Positions 19,954-30,827 of a stretch of 60,000 bases of DNA are shown here, piece after piece (within the stretch, counting starts at the first letter, position 1; each line of letters opens with the position of its first letter). A program made the position numbers and the translations under genes. The stretch is from Adiantum capillus-veneris (Eukaryota; Streptophyta; Polypodiopsida; Polypodiales; Pteridaceae), in NCBI GenBank assembly GCA_014529385.2, contig CM043954.1, positions 3,606,501-3,666,500 of the forward strand, in the 5' to 3' direction. The notes beneath the pieces are model-generated. The model was not told where the DNA came from. It worked only from the letters and a program-made list of their open reading frames with translations, and did no database searches.

Positions 19954-20618
19954 ACACATTGCAACCGCATGTAAGAGCTCTACACATTGACATAATTATA
20001 TCACGATATTTTGTTGCTTTTGGCGTCGCCGACCCGCGGCCTAATTTCATCATAAGTAGGAATTTACACTTCACAATCAAAGACTAAGCATAGGCGGGGT
20101 ATTGTGGCATCATTGCTAAGCATTTAGGTGCATTCTAGGTCGAAAACGACTAGGTCAAAAATCCACTGCTGTTAATAATCGCGATTTTGACACAACCTAA
20201 AGTGGGATTTTGAGACCATAAGAATGTGTACTTAGGTCTTATATACATGTCCCAGAAGTTTCATTATGTTTGGATGTCATTTGATGCTGTAACGGATGTG
20301 ATTTGTTTGCGGATGAGTGATTGGCTTTTGGTGATTTTAGTCACTTGAGTGTAGCTTGAGTTAGATGCGAGTTGTTTGTTGTTTTCAGAGAGATTGACAA
20401 CCTCTTGTAGCCTCAATGCACTAGTCGAGTCAGCTTTGTCCCATGGATTGACAATTTAATCGTGGTTCTTGATAAATCTGCAATAAGATAGGATAGTGAG
20501 GTTAGACACACGTCCCACACCGATGTGTTTTTCATATTTCAACAGAGGCCAAAGACAACCCCAAGGACATCTCAACAAAATTGGATTTCGAAAAGGATAA
20601 ACATGACAATCATGGAGT
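19954..20618. other. Non-coding stretch with possible primer-binding site
   Basis: The 28-bp repeat resumes at 19954-19984. At 20021, TGGCGTCGCCGACCC follows a T-rich end and resembles the TGGCGCCGTTGCC type primer-binding site of some gypsy elements. The upstream LTR-like sequence could thus be a 5' LTR, but no gag or pol follows. I see no coding signal in 20050-20600. Confidence 0.35.
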
Positions 20619-21139
20619 GAGCACGAAGCCCCGCACGAAGCATGCGGCTACATGCAGGCTTACCACCTGAGCTTTGGGTGGAAGCAGTAAGTATGTCTAT
20701 GTATTTGATCGATCGGTCACCTTCAACGACATTGGATGGGGGAGTTCCAAAGGAGGCATGGACACGTAAACCGGTGAATTATTCATTTCTCAAAGTGTTT
20801 GGGTGTGAGGCTTTCATGCACATAGATAGAAGCCTAAGATCAAATCTAGATGCAAAGTCGAAAAATTGTTTCTTCATTGGCTATGGAGAAGGTGACTTTG
20901 GGTATCGCCTATGGAATCCTGAAGATGGTGAAATCTTTAGGAGTAGGGATGCAATTTTTAACGTACAAAATATGTACAAAGATTACTTGGAAAGAAAACA
21001 AACAAAAGAAACAGGTGATGAGTACATGGAGCTTGAGGACAATGAAGACTCAAGGAGTATAAACGGTGACAACGTACAACAACGTCAACAAAATAAGAAA
21101 CCTCAACCTATTCCCCGACAAGAGAAAGTAGACCTCTAG
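20619..21139 (+). pseudogene. Copia integrase C-terminal part (host of the nest)
   Basis: It reads ARSMRLHAGLPPELWVEAV, then LIDRSPSTTLDGGVPKEAW, FLKVFGCEAFMHID and KNCFFIGYGEGDFGYRLWNP. These are the end of the copia integrase core and the conserved GKxxF-like/VFG tail. The D,D part of the catalytic core and everything upstream (gag, protease, 5' LTR) are missing, so the element is 5' truncated near 20600. A stop at 21137 and frame changes separate it from the RT. Confidence 0.88.
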
Positions 21140-21336
21140 AAAGGTTTATTCCTTCCTTCAACCATCTCTTAATCTCAGATGCTGGAGAGCCAGAATCATA
21201 CGAGGAAGCTATGTAGCACAAATCCCAATAAGAATGGATAAAGAGCATGCAAGTGGAGACGGACTCATTACATCGCAACCAAACATAGGAGTTAGTTGAA
21301 TTGTCTAAAGGTAAGAGGGCACTTTAGAACAAATCG

Positions 21337-22437
21337 GTGTATAAGCTGAAGGAAGAAGAAGGTGGGAAGAAAACGTACAAGTCTAGGCTTGTGGTAAAAG
21401 GGGTTTTTCAAAAGAAAGGTATTGACTTCAATGAAATATTTTCTCCTATTGTAAAAATGAACTCAATTAGGCTTGTCTTAAGCCTTGTGGATGCTCATGA
21501 TCTAAATCTTGAGCAAATGGATGTAAATATGGAATTCCCTCATGGTGACTTAAAGGAGGAAATTTACATGCTTTAACCAAAGGGGTATGAAGTAAAGGGT
21601 AAGGAGAAAATGGTTTGCAGATTAAAGAAGAGCTTGTATGGTTTAAAGAAAGCATCAAGACAATGGTACTTGAAGTTCGATTGATGGATGCTTGATCATG
21701 GATTCAGAAGATGCAACTTAGATCATTAAGTCTACACGAAGAATTTGGGAGATGGGAAGTTCATCATCCTAATGTTGTATGTTGATGACATGTTGATTGC
21801 TAACATGCAGGACATCAAAGAACTAAAAGAAGAGCTGTCTAAATCTTTTTCAATGAAAGATTTAGGCACTACAAAGAGGATACTTGCTATGAAGATATCA
21901 AGGGAAAGGACGAAGAAGACAATAAAGCTATCTCAAGAGGATTACATCAAGAAGGTACTAGAAAGGTTTGCAATGCAGAATGCAAAAATGGTTTCTACAC
22001 CTTTGGTTGGTCACTTTAAACTAACCAATGATATGTGTCCAAAGACACAAGAGGAGATAGCCTATATGTCTAAAGTTCCATATGCTGCAGCGGTAGGTTC
22101 TCTTGTATGCTATGGTCTAGACAAGGACATATATTGCACATGTAGTGGGAGTTGTAAGTAGGTTCATGGACAACCCAGGTAAAGAGCACTTGCAAGCTGT
22201 GAAGTGGATACTTAGGTATCTAAAAGGGACAACAACAAATGATTTATATTTTGGAGGAGCTGATATTTTTCTTCAAGGGTATGCTGATACAGATATGGCT
22301 GCTGACAAAGATACTCGAAGGAGCACTATCGGCTATGTCTTCACAATTGGAGGCACAACAATAAGCTGGGCTTCAAAGCTACAGAAAGTGGTCTCACTTT
22401 CTACCATGGAAGCAGAGTATGTAACAATGAGGGAGGC
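21337..22437 (+). pseudogene. Copia reverse transcriptase-RNase H, interrupted
   Basis: Motifs appear in order: YKSRLVVKGVFQKKGIDF, FSPIVKMNSIRLVL, EQMDVNMEFPHGDLKEEIYM, LKKSLYGLKKASRQWY, LMLYVDDMLIAN (YVDD) and MKDLGTTKRILAMKI. Then come KVPYAAAVGSLVC and ILRYLKGTT, and the RNase H start MEAEYVTMREAS. The frame carries stops at about 21574, 21682, 21727 and 22160. At 22440 it is cut by the gypsy element; the sequence resumes at 33470 with KKILWLHRFLEEL. The conserved copia order and the exact 5-bp TSD show that the two halves belong together. Confidence 0.92.
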
Positions 22438-22440
22438 AAG

Positions 22441-22594
22441 TGTCAGGACACCGGTAAGGCCGGAATAGACAAGGGCAGAGCCAGGCTAGGCGGTGTGGAA
22501 CGGGGAGTCCAACTAGCGCAAAGGGCCAGGGGCTTTGATATATAATGGGTGGTTGGGTGGTGGACTCTCAAGATCTAGCTTGCCTTGTCTTACA
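22441..22594 (+). repeat. 5' LTR of the outer gypsy element
   Basis: It runs from TGTCAGGACACC to CTTGTCTTACA. A TATA-like GATATATAATGG lies at about 22537. A GGGTGGTT direct duplication accounts for the 8 bp missing from the 3' LTR. Confidence 0.93.
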
Positions 22595-22595
22595 C

Positions 22596-22607
22596 TGGTA
22601 TCAGAGC
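22596..22607 (+). promoter_or_regulatory. Primer-binding site, initiator-Met tRNA
   Basis: TGGTATCAGAGC lies one base after the 5' LTR. Confidence 0.93.
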
Positions 22608-23377
22608 TAAGTGCCTATTTTGGGAAAGGGGAAGGCGATGTGCTTTCTAGCCATACAAGCCTTTCATGTCGTGGTGCAACACAGTGGGGATCACCCCTTG
22701 CTAAGGCAGTCGACGAAGACGAAGCCCCGTGGGCACGTGGGCTTGGCATGGAGAGCCACCGGGTGCAGGAGCACCAAACGGACGGCGTGTGGGCTTGTTA
22801 GAGGTGCAAGGGCTTGCTTCGCGTTTTTCGACACATGGCCGAAGCCCCTCATGCTTTGCATCGTCTGTCCCAAGCGCTCCAAGCCCCTGCGCGCTACCTG
22901 CTCATGGCCATAGCCGACTGTGCATGTCTTTTCCCACTTGAGGGCACCCAACCCCCTTAGGGGTAGTGGCCATACACAAAAAAATTTAAGCATAAGGGGC
23001 AGTACCCACAGTGGGTAACCCCCCCCCCCCCCCCTCCACTCTACGTGCGAGCATGGCAAGGCTGGAAAGGACCGCATCGACCAATCCGGCACATATTTTG
23101 ACTTTTTTTTTGCATATTACGTAGAAACTTAGGGATTTCAAGACCACCAATTTGGCGGAGTTGAAGTACAAGTTTTTGGTGAAATCAATTACCGCTTTCA
23201 AGCCTAATTGATTCGGCTATCAAGAACTTGTGGAATTCCATATACGGAGGACAATTCGAATCACTCTCCACCGGACTACTCTCGATTTCGACAAAGTTAA
23301 CAAGGCTCATTATACTTTGCGAGTGCTCTCAATATCAGGTATTTTTTCTGAGTACTCCTTGTACCGCACTGTGTAGC
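22608..23377 (+). other. Leader of the outer gypsy element
   Basis: There is no convincing coding signal. It holds a pure C tract at about 23019-23034. Two short open frames over it lack known motifs. Confidence 0.6.
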
Positions 23378-23578
23378 CATGGATTCGAATATCAATATGA
23401 CATTCGATTTTGAGCAAAGTACAACTGATCCTGTCAATGATGACCCGCGACCAAATCCTCTCAAGGAGAGTACCCGCGACGCTACAACAGGTGAAGATAC
23501 TTACGAATTTCTTGATATTCAAGAATTTCGTGCACTTCAGACATGCATGACAGTCATGGATGAAAATTTTAAAGCTTT
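23378..23578 (+). pseudogene. Gag N-terminus of the outer gypsy element
   Basis: It starts MDSNINMTFDFEQ and runs to MTVMDENFKAF. The coding frame is cut at 23578 by the inner element and resumes at 29174. When the guest and one TSD copy are disregarded, the frame reads straight on (ENFKA then LNENVTKLS), which proves the two halves were one gag gene. Confidence 0.88.
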
Positions 23579-23731
23579 TGTGAGACCCACGGGTAGAACG
23601 ACATGCGAATAACCTCCCAACCATCCTATATATAGGCCCCTGTCCCTCTTCTATATATAGACCCCTTTACTGCATGTATGTCCGGCACATTGCCCGGGCC
23701 GTGCCCGTCTAGTCCTACCCTTGGCATGACA
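23579..23731 (-). repeat. 3' LTR of the inner element
   Basis: It runs from TGTGAGACCC to GGCATGACA on the plus strand. It has two TATATATAG boxes, at about 23629 and 23653. Confidence 0.93.
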
Positions 23732-24390
23732 TTACTCCCCCCTTGGAGAAGCGTTTTCGTCCTCGAAAACACAAGTGGTGGTATCTTCATAAGAACACTA
23801 ATGTTTTCCACCGTGGCATCCCTCATGGATCCAACGGTTTGTTGAATCAGAACCTGGTTCATTGGGAGGTTCAATGAAATCAAGAGTAACATCTTGATTT
23901 TCCACATTGTTGTCTCTGTGCAACCGTCTTGGTTAACCGACCCATAATCAAAAGAGAGTGAAGGATCCATTTAGAACTCACTTGAGAATGCTAAACGAGT
24001 TATCACAACTAAGAGGTGTCTAAATGCATACCCAGGTTTCAGACTTTCTGAAGGTACTGGAATGTGCAATATAACCTCGGCTCATCTTTCCATGAAAGTA
24101 CTATGCTGACATACTCATCAGCAGCAACCAAGTCCTTGACTTGCTGTGTTTTCTTGCCAATAGTCAACCTCATCCAAACCGATGATTAAGGTTGATAACT
24201 TGAGAATAACAGGCAGAGACTAAAACTAGTTGTAACATGCCTTTCATCATATGAAGCAAACTCCAAACCAGAAAGGTAATCGATCCAGTTGTTTCACTTC
24301 TTGCTAACGTATGCACTTAGCATATCCTTTAGCGTGGTTTACTAACGTATGCACTTTGCATATCCTTTAGTACTAAATAGAATGCTTGTA
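23732..24390 (-). pseudogene. Polypurine tract, chromodomain-like tail and integrase remnant
   Basis: The minus strand before the LTR reads AAGGGGGGAGTAA, the same polypurine tract as in the host element. Upstream the reading RDATVENISVLMKIPPLVF parallels EGATWENISVLKKKFPTFVF of the host element (33225-33290). Further upstream DFIEPPNEP also matches. At 24280-24390 GCTAACGTATGCACTTAGCAT and related words match the integrase region of the copies at 42.9 kb and 45.4 kb, with a 50-60 bp local duplication. Confidence 0.72.
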
Positions 24391-27300
24391 AATTGCCCAT
24401 CCTACGCGGGATGAATAGCAGCTGTAAGAGTGAGGTGCTTTCCCCCTACCACGTATAGACAGTCGCCCACGACTGACGAAAACTATGACTCAATCATTGA
24501 GTATCTAGCCATATACTCGATATGGAATGGAGACAGCCAACTAGGTTGAAAGCAGATTGGAGTTTCAAGCAGCCAATCACAAACACCCATACGCAGCCAT
24601 CACCTTGTATGGCAGGGTGTAAACACATACTAAATCTGCAAGAGAGATTGCACTGGCAGTGCAAAAAATTGCAAAAACAATAATGTCCATGAAGTTGCAT
24701 GCCGCTCCGAATAAATTTGTGTTAAACACTAGGGCCCATAACACCTAGTGTGCATGCATTTAACACAAACATATCCGAACCGCAATTCCATGACGAGACT
24801 TTGGACCATAACAGAATGTGACAACCCGGTCACACCTAGGTACCAACCAGAAGACATTCTCATGTACATATCATACTTAGCTATATGTAGAAACAACCCT
24901 CCGGTAAGGTGGTTTCATAGCACTTGTAATCGTAACAAGTTTGTACTTAGTACCCGACAATTTCTGGCCACTGAAATTGCTCCTAATACTATGTGCTCAA
25001 AATGGTCGAATCCATGGATGCAACCAGCACCTAGGGACTTCTTCGCGACACATTGGTAGATAGTTGGCGCCAGTGTCAGTCCTAGAGACTCATATTCCCC
25101 ACATGTGGAAGATGTCTCAAACAAGGATATCAAGAAAAGAGACATCCATCAAGTACGAGCTGGTACTTGTGTGTGGAGGTAACTACAAACACTCTGCGAT
25201 AAGAGTGAGAGGGACCCTCATTATCATGCTCCACACTTGCTAAACTGAACTCCTTGAGTTCCTAGAACATGTTGTATCCCGTGTGACAACATGTGCCAAA
25301 TCGAACCCTACACTAGGTTCGTAACAGCGTAATGTATAGTGGACACTACGGTCCAAAATACTCTGTTCCAACATGCCCTTTGCATGGCTTCGAAACATTC
25401 AAGCGTAGTTATACGACTTGCACTGGAAACCGTGGGTGTTGCCTGCGCAATCCCACCCTTTTGGTTAACATCTACGTAGTCAAACCCCTTGGTAAGACCC
25501 TGTGTAGAAACTGCTCAACTAGTAGGTAGCGGTAACTAACATAGTTAACCATGTACATAATTATTGGAATCAACTCAAAAAGTTGAATTCTTCCGCTATC
25601 GTGTGGTAGATTGCAAATTATTTCCTTGAAAGTATAACTGGGAGAGATCAAACTGTGATCCTCAATGCCTATGGGGTGATTTAGTAGTCACCCGTCGGGT
25701 CGTACCCCAAACAATATGTCCATAGACACTCCGTAGTGCTATAGAGAGAGCAGGGAATCCACACAAGTGAACTTCTTAGCTCTTATGGACAGCCATACTG
25801 TTGGAACTGATTGCTGCATCTATACTCCTTTGTAGAGATCAGCGGCTACGGCTGTGAGTTGAAGATTATCAAAAACTCAACTTGAGTGTCGCACTGAAAA
25901 CATGTAGTGCAAAAATGACACCCTCAACATCCGTAATGACAAGACTCTTGCTTGCCCATTAACATCGATGTATACTCCCCTGGGTAGATCTATTCAATCT
26001 TGAGAACAATCACCCAAAGAATGCCAATAGTTGGGTCTTACCCTTGGCCTTACAATGGCTCTTAGCCGGTGTGGCTCATAGCCCTTGTGAAAATTAGTGT
26101 TCAGCGGACGAACCGATGAAGAAGAATTTGAGTAGCATCTTAGCCATGTGTTAGCTGAGAGTTAGAGCACCTTGGCTCAAGCTGACTCACGAGCAAAACA
26201 CATATCAAAAGCTTCTCAGAAGATTTTTCATTTTTCCCTTAAAGAGAGAGAGAAAGAGAGAAGAAGAGCATGCTGGGCTAAGGAACTTTCCTTAAGTTTT
26301 TAGAGTGTGTGCCCAATACGCATCTTATGCCTGACTTGTAGCTTATCGTATAAGCATTCCACAATTGTCCAATATGACTCGCTCATTGAGGGAGGTAACA
26401 GAAAAACACAACCACATCTTGACCTACCTTACTTACAGGGGTCGTGATTGTATGAAAATGACTTAGCATTGGCACTTTTCCTGTGAAATAAGTGTTGTTG
26501 TATGTTGACAGCAACCCAAAAACAATCCAGAACGTATCTTGTCCTTGACAAAGTGTCCGGTGTGAGAGAGGAAGCGTGTTTCCTGTGGCGGTAGAATTGA
26601 ATCCACCTAGCTAGCATGCCGTGCATACATAATTTTGAGCCCTTGGCAAAAGAGATGGCCTCAAACGTGAGATCCACAACCATAAGTGCCTTGCACAATC
26701 GAAACTAGGAGGAATTCTGTGAGGTGATATTCCTTATTTTGCCAGTTTTGTCAAACTTGTGTGCCATGGCCCTTGATAACAAGTCATTGGGCAGTTCCTT
26801 GGCACAAGGGAGAAGCCTTGCTTCATGTAAAATTGCCAAAGCACTTTGATTTACACAATGATAGTAATTGCCAAGCAAAGTGTAAACATGGAAAAAATAA
26901 GAAAAACTTAAACTTGGCTAACCTGGTAGTTGTTGCTCGCGTAAAGGTGGCTCATAGCCAAACCGACTGTGCGAGAAAGAGTTGTCGCATATGGATATAC
27001 GCCCTCTTGTATCATATACATCCGTTGTATACGGAATGAAATAATTTGTAAACCGTTTGCCAAAGCCTTCCCAAGTTTGTATGCTCATAGCATATGCCAA
27101 ACGTGGTGAGTCACTATGCAAGATGCATAAAGAAAAGCCTTGCTTTCGGACATTGCCCTTGTAAGTAGATACATGCCATGCATTATAAAAAGTCGCAAGG
27201 GTTAACTCTGGAGTGGTGTACTCAACACCACAATGGTGTATGCACTTAATGAGCCTTTCTCAATGATCAGAACAACATGTTGAAGACCAAGTGATCCGTG

Positions 27301-27400
27301 CTCGAGCATACAATTAACAGCTGCACACTGAGAATGAATCAAACAAGAAAAGTGCAACAAATCGTCATATCAAAGAAAGTCGACCTTCTTGATCATTCAC
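24391..27400. other. Inner element, non-coding stretch
   Basis: About 3 kb have no open frame above roughly 100 codons and no motif I recognise on either strand. The short frames here are not supported. Fragments such as CACTTGTAATCG or ACCAGAAGACATTC do not point to a known domain. Confidence 0.5.
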
Positions 27401-28560
27401 AACCAATAGACCTTGTCTACTTGTATATCTCATAAAGTACTCTTGCCGACGAATCCTACCGTCGATTTCAAGAAACGATGACAGTGAGTCGGCCATGCCG
27501 ATCATGTGAGCCGCTGTCGGCTGCCCTAGTCATCGAAAAAAAGAGTGTTGTCCGTCCGGAAAAGAGTCGGCCATGCCGAACAATTTTGTACCTTTCATCA
27601 AGTCGAGGTACAAGCCGTGAAGATCTTCACGAGGTCTGAGTAGTCTTGTATGGCCCTTGGCCAGACATTACGCCAATTAACCTCCTCCGACAAGCGTGCT
27701 GTCGAGGTTGTTGTGTAATCAAACCATGCTTGATACAGGTTTTCAAGGAATCATTGACCTTTCACCAATAATATATGCAACAAATTTTTTATGCTGATGA
27801 TAACTGTCACAAGCCGTGCTTGTGCTTCACACACGCATCTCGGATGAATGTGGGAGCTATGCAGCAGAAGTGATACTTTCTCCATCCCGAGAAGACGCTT
27901 CGTAAGCGATGAACAAAGTCAAGGCATGTTGGATGTTTGTCTTGAAATCAATCATTGGTCGTGGGATAGTCAAAGTTGGCAAAATAAAACCTTCGGAGAG
28001 TCCAACCTTGCTAGGTTATTACGCCTATGACAAGCCATGCTTGGATGCAAAGGTGATAATAACATCGTTGGCACAAGCCGTGCTTGTGCCGGAATGCAAC
28101 ATATTTGCGAAGAAAGTAACAACAAAATTGAAATATATTGCGTACCTCAGGATTCACTCGACGTGACTTGCCTTGCCGGCCGCATGGCCAACAATAGATT
28201 CAAGTGATGAGCGGCCTTGCCGTGCCTTATACCCATTGACCGAGAGTCATCGGATGCCATGCAAAAGCGATCGGCGTCCCCTAATAATGCCTTGCATTAA
28301 ATGGGCAATCCATGGCGCAGTGGGAAACCATGCCTCCGTATAAGCATGGCTTACACTTTGCATGTACCATTGCAAGTCCGTTCGGCAACTTGTAAATTTG
28401 CTGCACAAGAACTATGCAAAAAATTCTGGTTGATCTTCCCCTGTCGTCACCGAGATTGTACCTTGAATCTCATTGCCGTCTGGAGCCATGGCAGCCATGG
28501 ATCTCCATGATCGCGGGGCCATGCCCTTAGGAGGGGAGGGTGCCCAAATTAGGGCACCCA
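27401..28560. repeat. Hairpin-rich region with CAT/CGT loops
   Basis: Many short perfect inverted repeats have a 3-nt CAT or CGT loop. They include 27489-27501 and 27567-27579 (TCGGC, CAT, GCCGA, twice), 27808-27824 (CACAAGC, CGT, GCTTGTG), 28031-28043 (CAAGC, CAT, GCTTG) and 28070-28090 (9-bp arm GGCACAAGC, loop CGT). A 16-bp palindrome, CGTGAAGATCTTCACG, lies at 27616-27631, and CCATGGCAGCCATGG at 28486-28500. The words are dispersed and not a tandem repeat. Confidence 0.75.
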
Positions 28561-29002
28561 AAGTAAGCAAAAAAATTAAAAAAATGTGAACTTACTGGCT
28601 ATGGCGACGACGGGCAGAGCCGCGAGGGAGGCGAAGACAAGGCAGTCCGCCTGTGATGGTCACATGCTCCTCGCGTAGTGTCGATTTGTGCCTGGCTTCC
28701 TTGGGCGACCTCAGCGATGCCCACAGCATGCAAATCAGCTATGCTCGACCTGTCCCCCCTTCCCTACTTAGGGCGGTTACCCGCGGTCGGCTCTGAGTTC
28801 GGCTTCTTTTCCATCTTCCTCAACTTTGCATGCACTTGCATGCTTTCACGCACTCATCAAATCCACCATGGGAGAGAATCCATACAACCCTCCGTGCCTT
28901 CTCCCTTCCTTAAGGCCAGAGAGAGAGATCGAGAGAGAGAGAAAGAGAGCGAGAAGAGTCGTCGTGCATCCCTCCTCCATAGCTCCCCTGCTTCTCCCTT
29001 GA
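28561..29002 (-). other. Leader of the inner element
   Basis: This purine/pyrimidine-biased stretch lies next to the primer-binding site. It has a short GA-rich tract at about 28915-28955 and no coding motif. Confidence 0.5.
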
Positions 29003-29014
29003 GCTCTGATACCA
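29003..29014 (-). promoter_or_regulatory. Primer-binding site, initiator-Met tRNA
   Basis: TGGTATCAGAGC on the minus strand lies one base from the right (5') LTR. Confidence 0.93.
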
Positions 29015-29015
29015 A

Positions 29016-29168
29016 TGTGAGACCCACGGGTAGACCGACATGCGAATAACCTCCCAACCATCCTATATATAGGCCCCTGGACCTCTTCTATATATAGAAC
29101 CCTTTACTGCATGTGTGTCCGGCACATTGCCCGGGCCGTGCCCGTTTAGTCCTACCCTTGGCATGACA
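29016..29168 (-). repeat. 5' LTR of the inner element
   Basis: It is the partner of 23579-23731, 153 bp long, with about 96% identity by eye. Confidence 0.93.
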
Positions 29169-29173
29169 GCTTT

Positions 29174-30197
29174 AAATGAAAATGTTACTAAACTATCCAC
29201 ACTAGTAATTCAATTAATGCATCAGCAGTCTAAGAGTTCTACTGACACACACATGCATGAGCACGTTGCCACACAAGGACAAGGCATTTCTAATCTAGGG
29301 CAAGGAGCAAATGCTGATACGTTGCAAACACTCACCGCAAAAGAGGTGGATGAATTGTTAAAGAACACCAAACCACGGATTTTTAAGGGAGAAGACCGAG
29401 ACCGCAATAAAGATGTAGTGAATATCTTTCTCAGCAAGTGGGATGGAATTCATGCCTTACGGCGTACTCCGGATGCAGTCAAAGCTCTGCAAATGAGCTT
29501 AACTCTGGAAGGCAAGGCCTACAAATGGTGGATGTCTCTGAAGGAGAAGAACATCATACCACAGAGTTGGGCATCTTTTAAAGCAATGTTTAGCAAGGAA
29601 TTTTTGCCTACAAACGAGGCCGATCGGAATTGGACGGCTTGGGACACATGTTCCATGCGCCAATACCCATCACTCCTTGAATATGTCTCTCACTATTGGG
29701 ATGTTATCCTCAAGTTGAAAGTCTTAGATACCTTTCAACAAGTACGGGGGTTCATACGAGGTCTGACACCCGAGCTTAAGAAGTATGTCAAGACCCAAGA
29801 CCCTAAAACACTTGAGGAAGTCATAGTGAAAGCACATATTCATGATAATCCTGATGAGAAGAAAACGCATAATAGTCATGTGCCTGCTAATATACATGGT
29901 AATACACGCACTCAGTATGGGAACAATAAAAGAAAATTTCTAGTTGCCAATTCAGATGCATCTAAAAAACCCAAGGGGTCCAGGGGTACTCTCTCTCCTG
30001 AGGATTTTGATAAAGCCAAGAAAGAAAAATTATGTTTTCAATGTTTAGGAAGAGGTCATGGCAAAAAAGATTGTCCCAAGGGGAAATCTGCTGCTCAGGG
30101 CAAGGAGAAAGCAGTGCACACGGTGCAACTACTGCCTCTTGAGTCTTTCTCAAGATTCTCTACAGTGGAAGTAAAACACACTAAGGTGGTGCATGAA
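29174..30197 (+). pseudogene. Gag of the outer gypsy element, main part
   Basis: This is the Retrotrans_gag fold: KPRIFKGEDRDRNKDVVNIF, LTLEGKAYKWWMSLKEK, WASFKAMFSKEFLPTNEADR, YVSHYWDVILKLKVLD and FIRGLTPELKKYVKTQDP. A basic linker and the zinc knuckle CFQCLGRGHGKKDCP follow. It ends at a TGA at 30197, after which the protease follows in the same direction. Apart from the guest insertion this is the best preserved part of the element. Confidence 0.9.
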
Positions 30198-30827
30198 TGA
30201 TGTCTCATAGCTTCCATGTGGCAACCAACCTTTGGACCACATGAGTTAGTACATATGCACGGATATCTGCAAGGGCACAAAATGCGCATCTTGGTAGATG
30301 ACGGTGCTACTCACAATTTCATCAATTACGGATTGGTGTAAAAACTCAAACTGCCTCAAACTCCGAGTTCCCACCACTACAAGGTAGCAATGATGAATGG
30401 ACATAATACTGAAATATGGGGTACTCAATGCCGAGCTGTTCCATTGGAAGTACAAGGGTACTCTACATGTTTGGACTTTCAGGTTATGAACATGGAAAGA
30501 GCTGATGTGGTTCTTGGTAGGGAGTGGTTGCATAGCCTAGGACCATCAAGGAAGTGTAGCTATGAGCACAATAGCTTGATGTTTGAATCCCATGGCACAC
30601 ATGTGTTGTTGTTAGGAGAAAAAGATATACCTTCATCACCACTGATTTGGATCGCTGAGCTTATGCAGGTCGTTTTTGATAATGAAATAGATCAGGTTTT
30701 CTTGTGTTACTCATTATCTCATTTTCTTTCTAACATTGAGTCTGTTGAACATTCCTCAACGCCGCATGCTTCTCTCTCCTCTATTCCACCAATTGCTAAT
30801 TCTAAACAAGCAAACATTGCTAGTTAA
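30198..30827 (+). pseudogene. Aspartic protease of the outer gypsy element
   Basis: It reads HKMRILVDDGATHNFINYGL, then a stop at about 30340. The open frame 30390-30827 has DFQVMNMERADVVLGREWLH. The active-site loop is Asp-Asp-Gly instead of the expected Asp-Ser/Thr-Gly, which would be expected to abolish activity. A TAA at 30825 separates it from the RT. Confidence 0.8.

Larger units (their letters stand above)
23579..29168 (-). mobile_element. Inner gypsy-family element (same family as its host), largely non-coding
   Basis: Two 153-bp LTRs (23579-23731 and 29016-29168) differ at about six positions. The target-site duplication GCTTT is at 23574-23578 and 29169-29173. The initiator-Met primer-binding site is at 29014-29003 on the minus strand, and a polypurine tract is next to the left LTR. 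Only the 3' end of pol (chromodomain-like tail and a decayed integrase piece, about 23732-24390) is recognisable. It is close to the corresponding part of the host element. The remaining 4.5 kb shows no gag or pol, so it is probably a non-autonomous derivative mobilised by relatives. Confidence 0.92.

Noticed and set aside
24391-27400. Possible host genes in the inner gypsy element (several 60-100 codon frames)
   Set aside because: No frame has a recognisable domain, codon bias or splice structure, and frames occur on both strands at a background rate.
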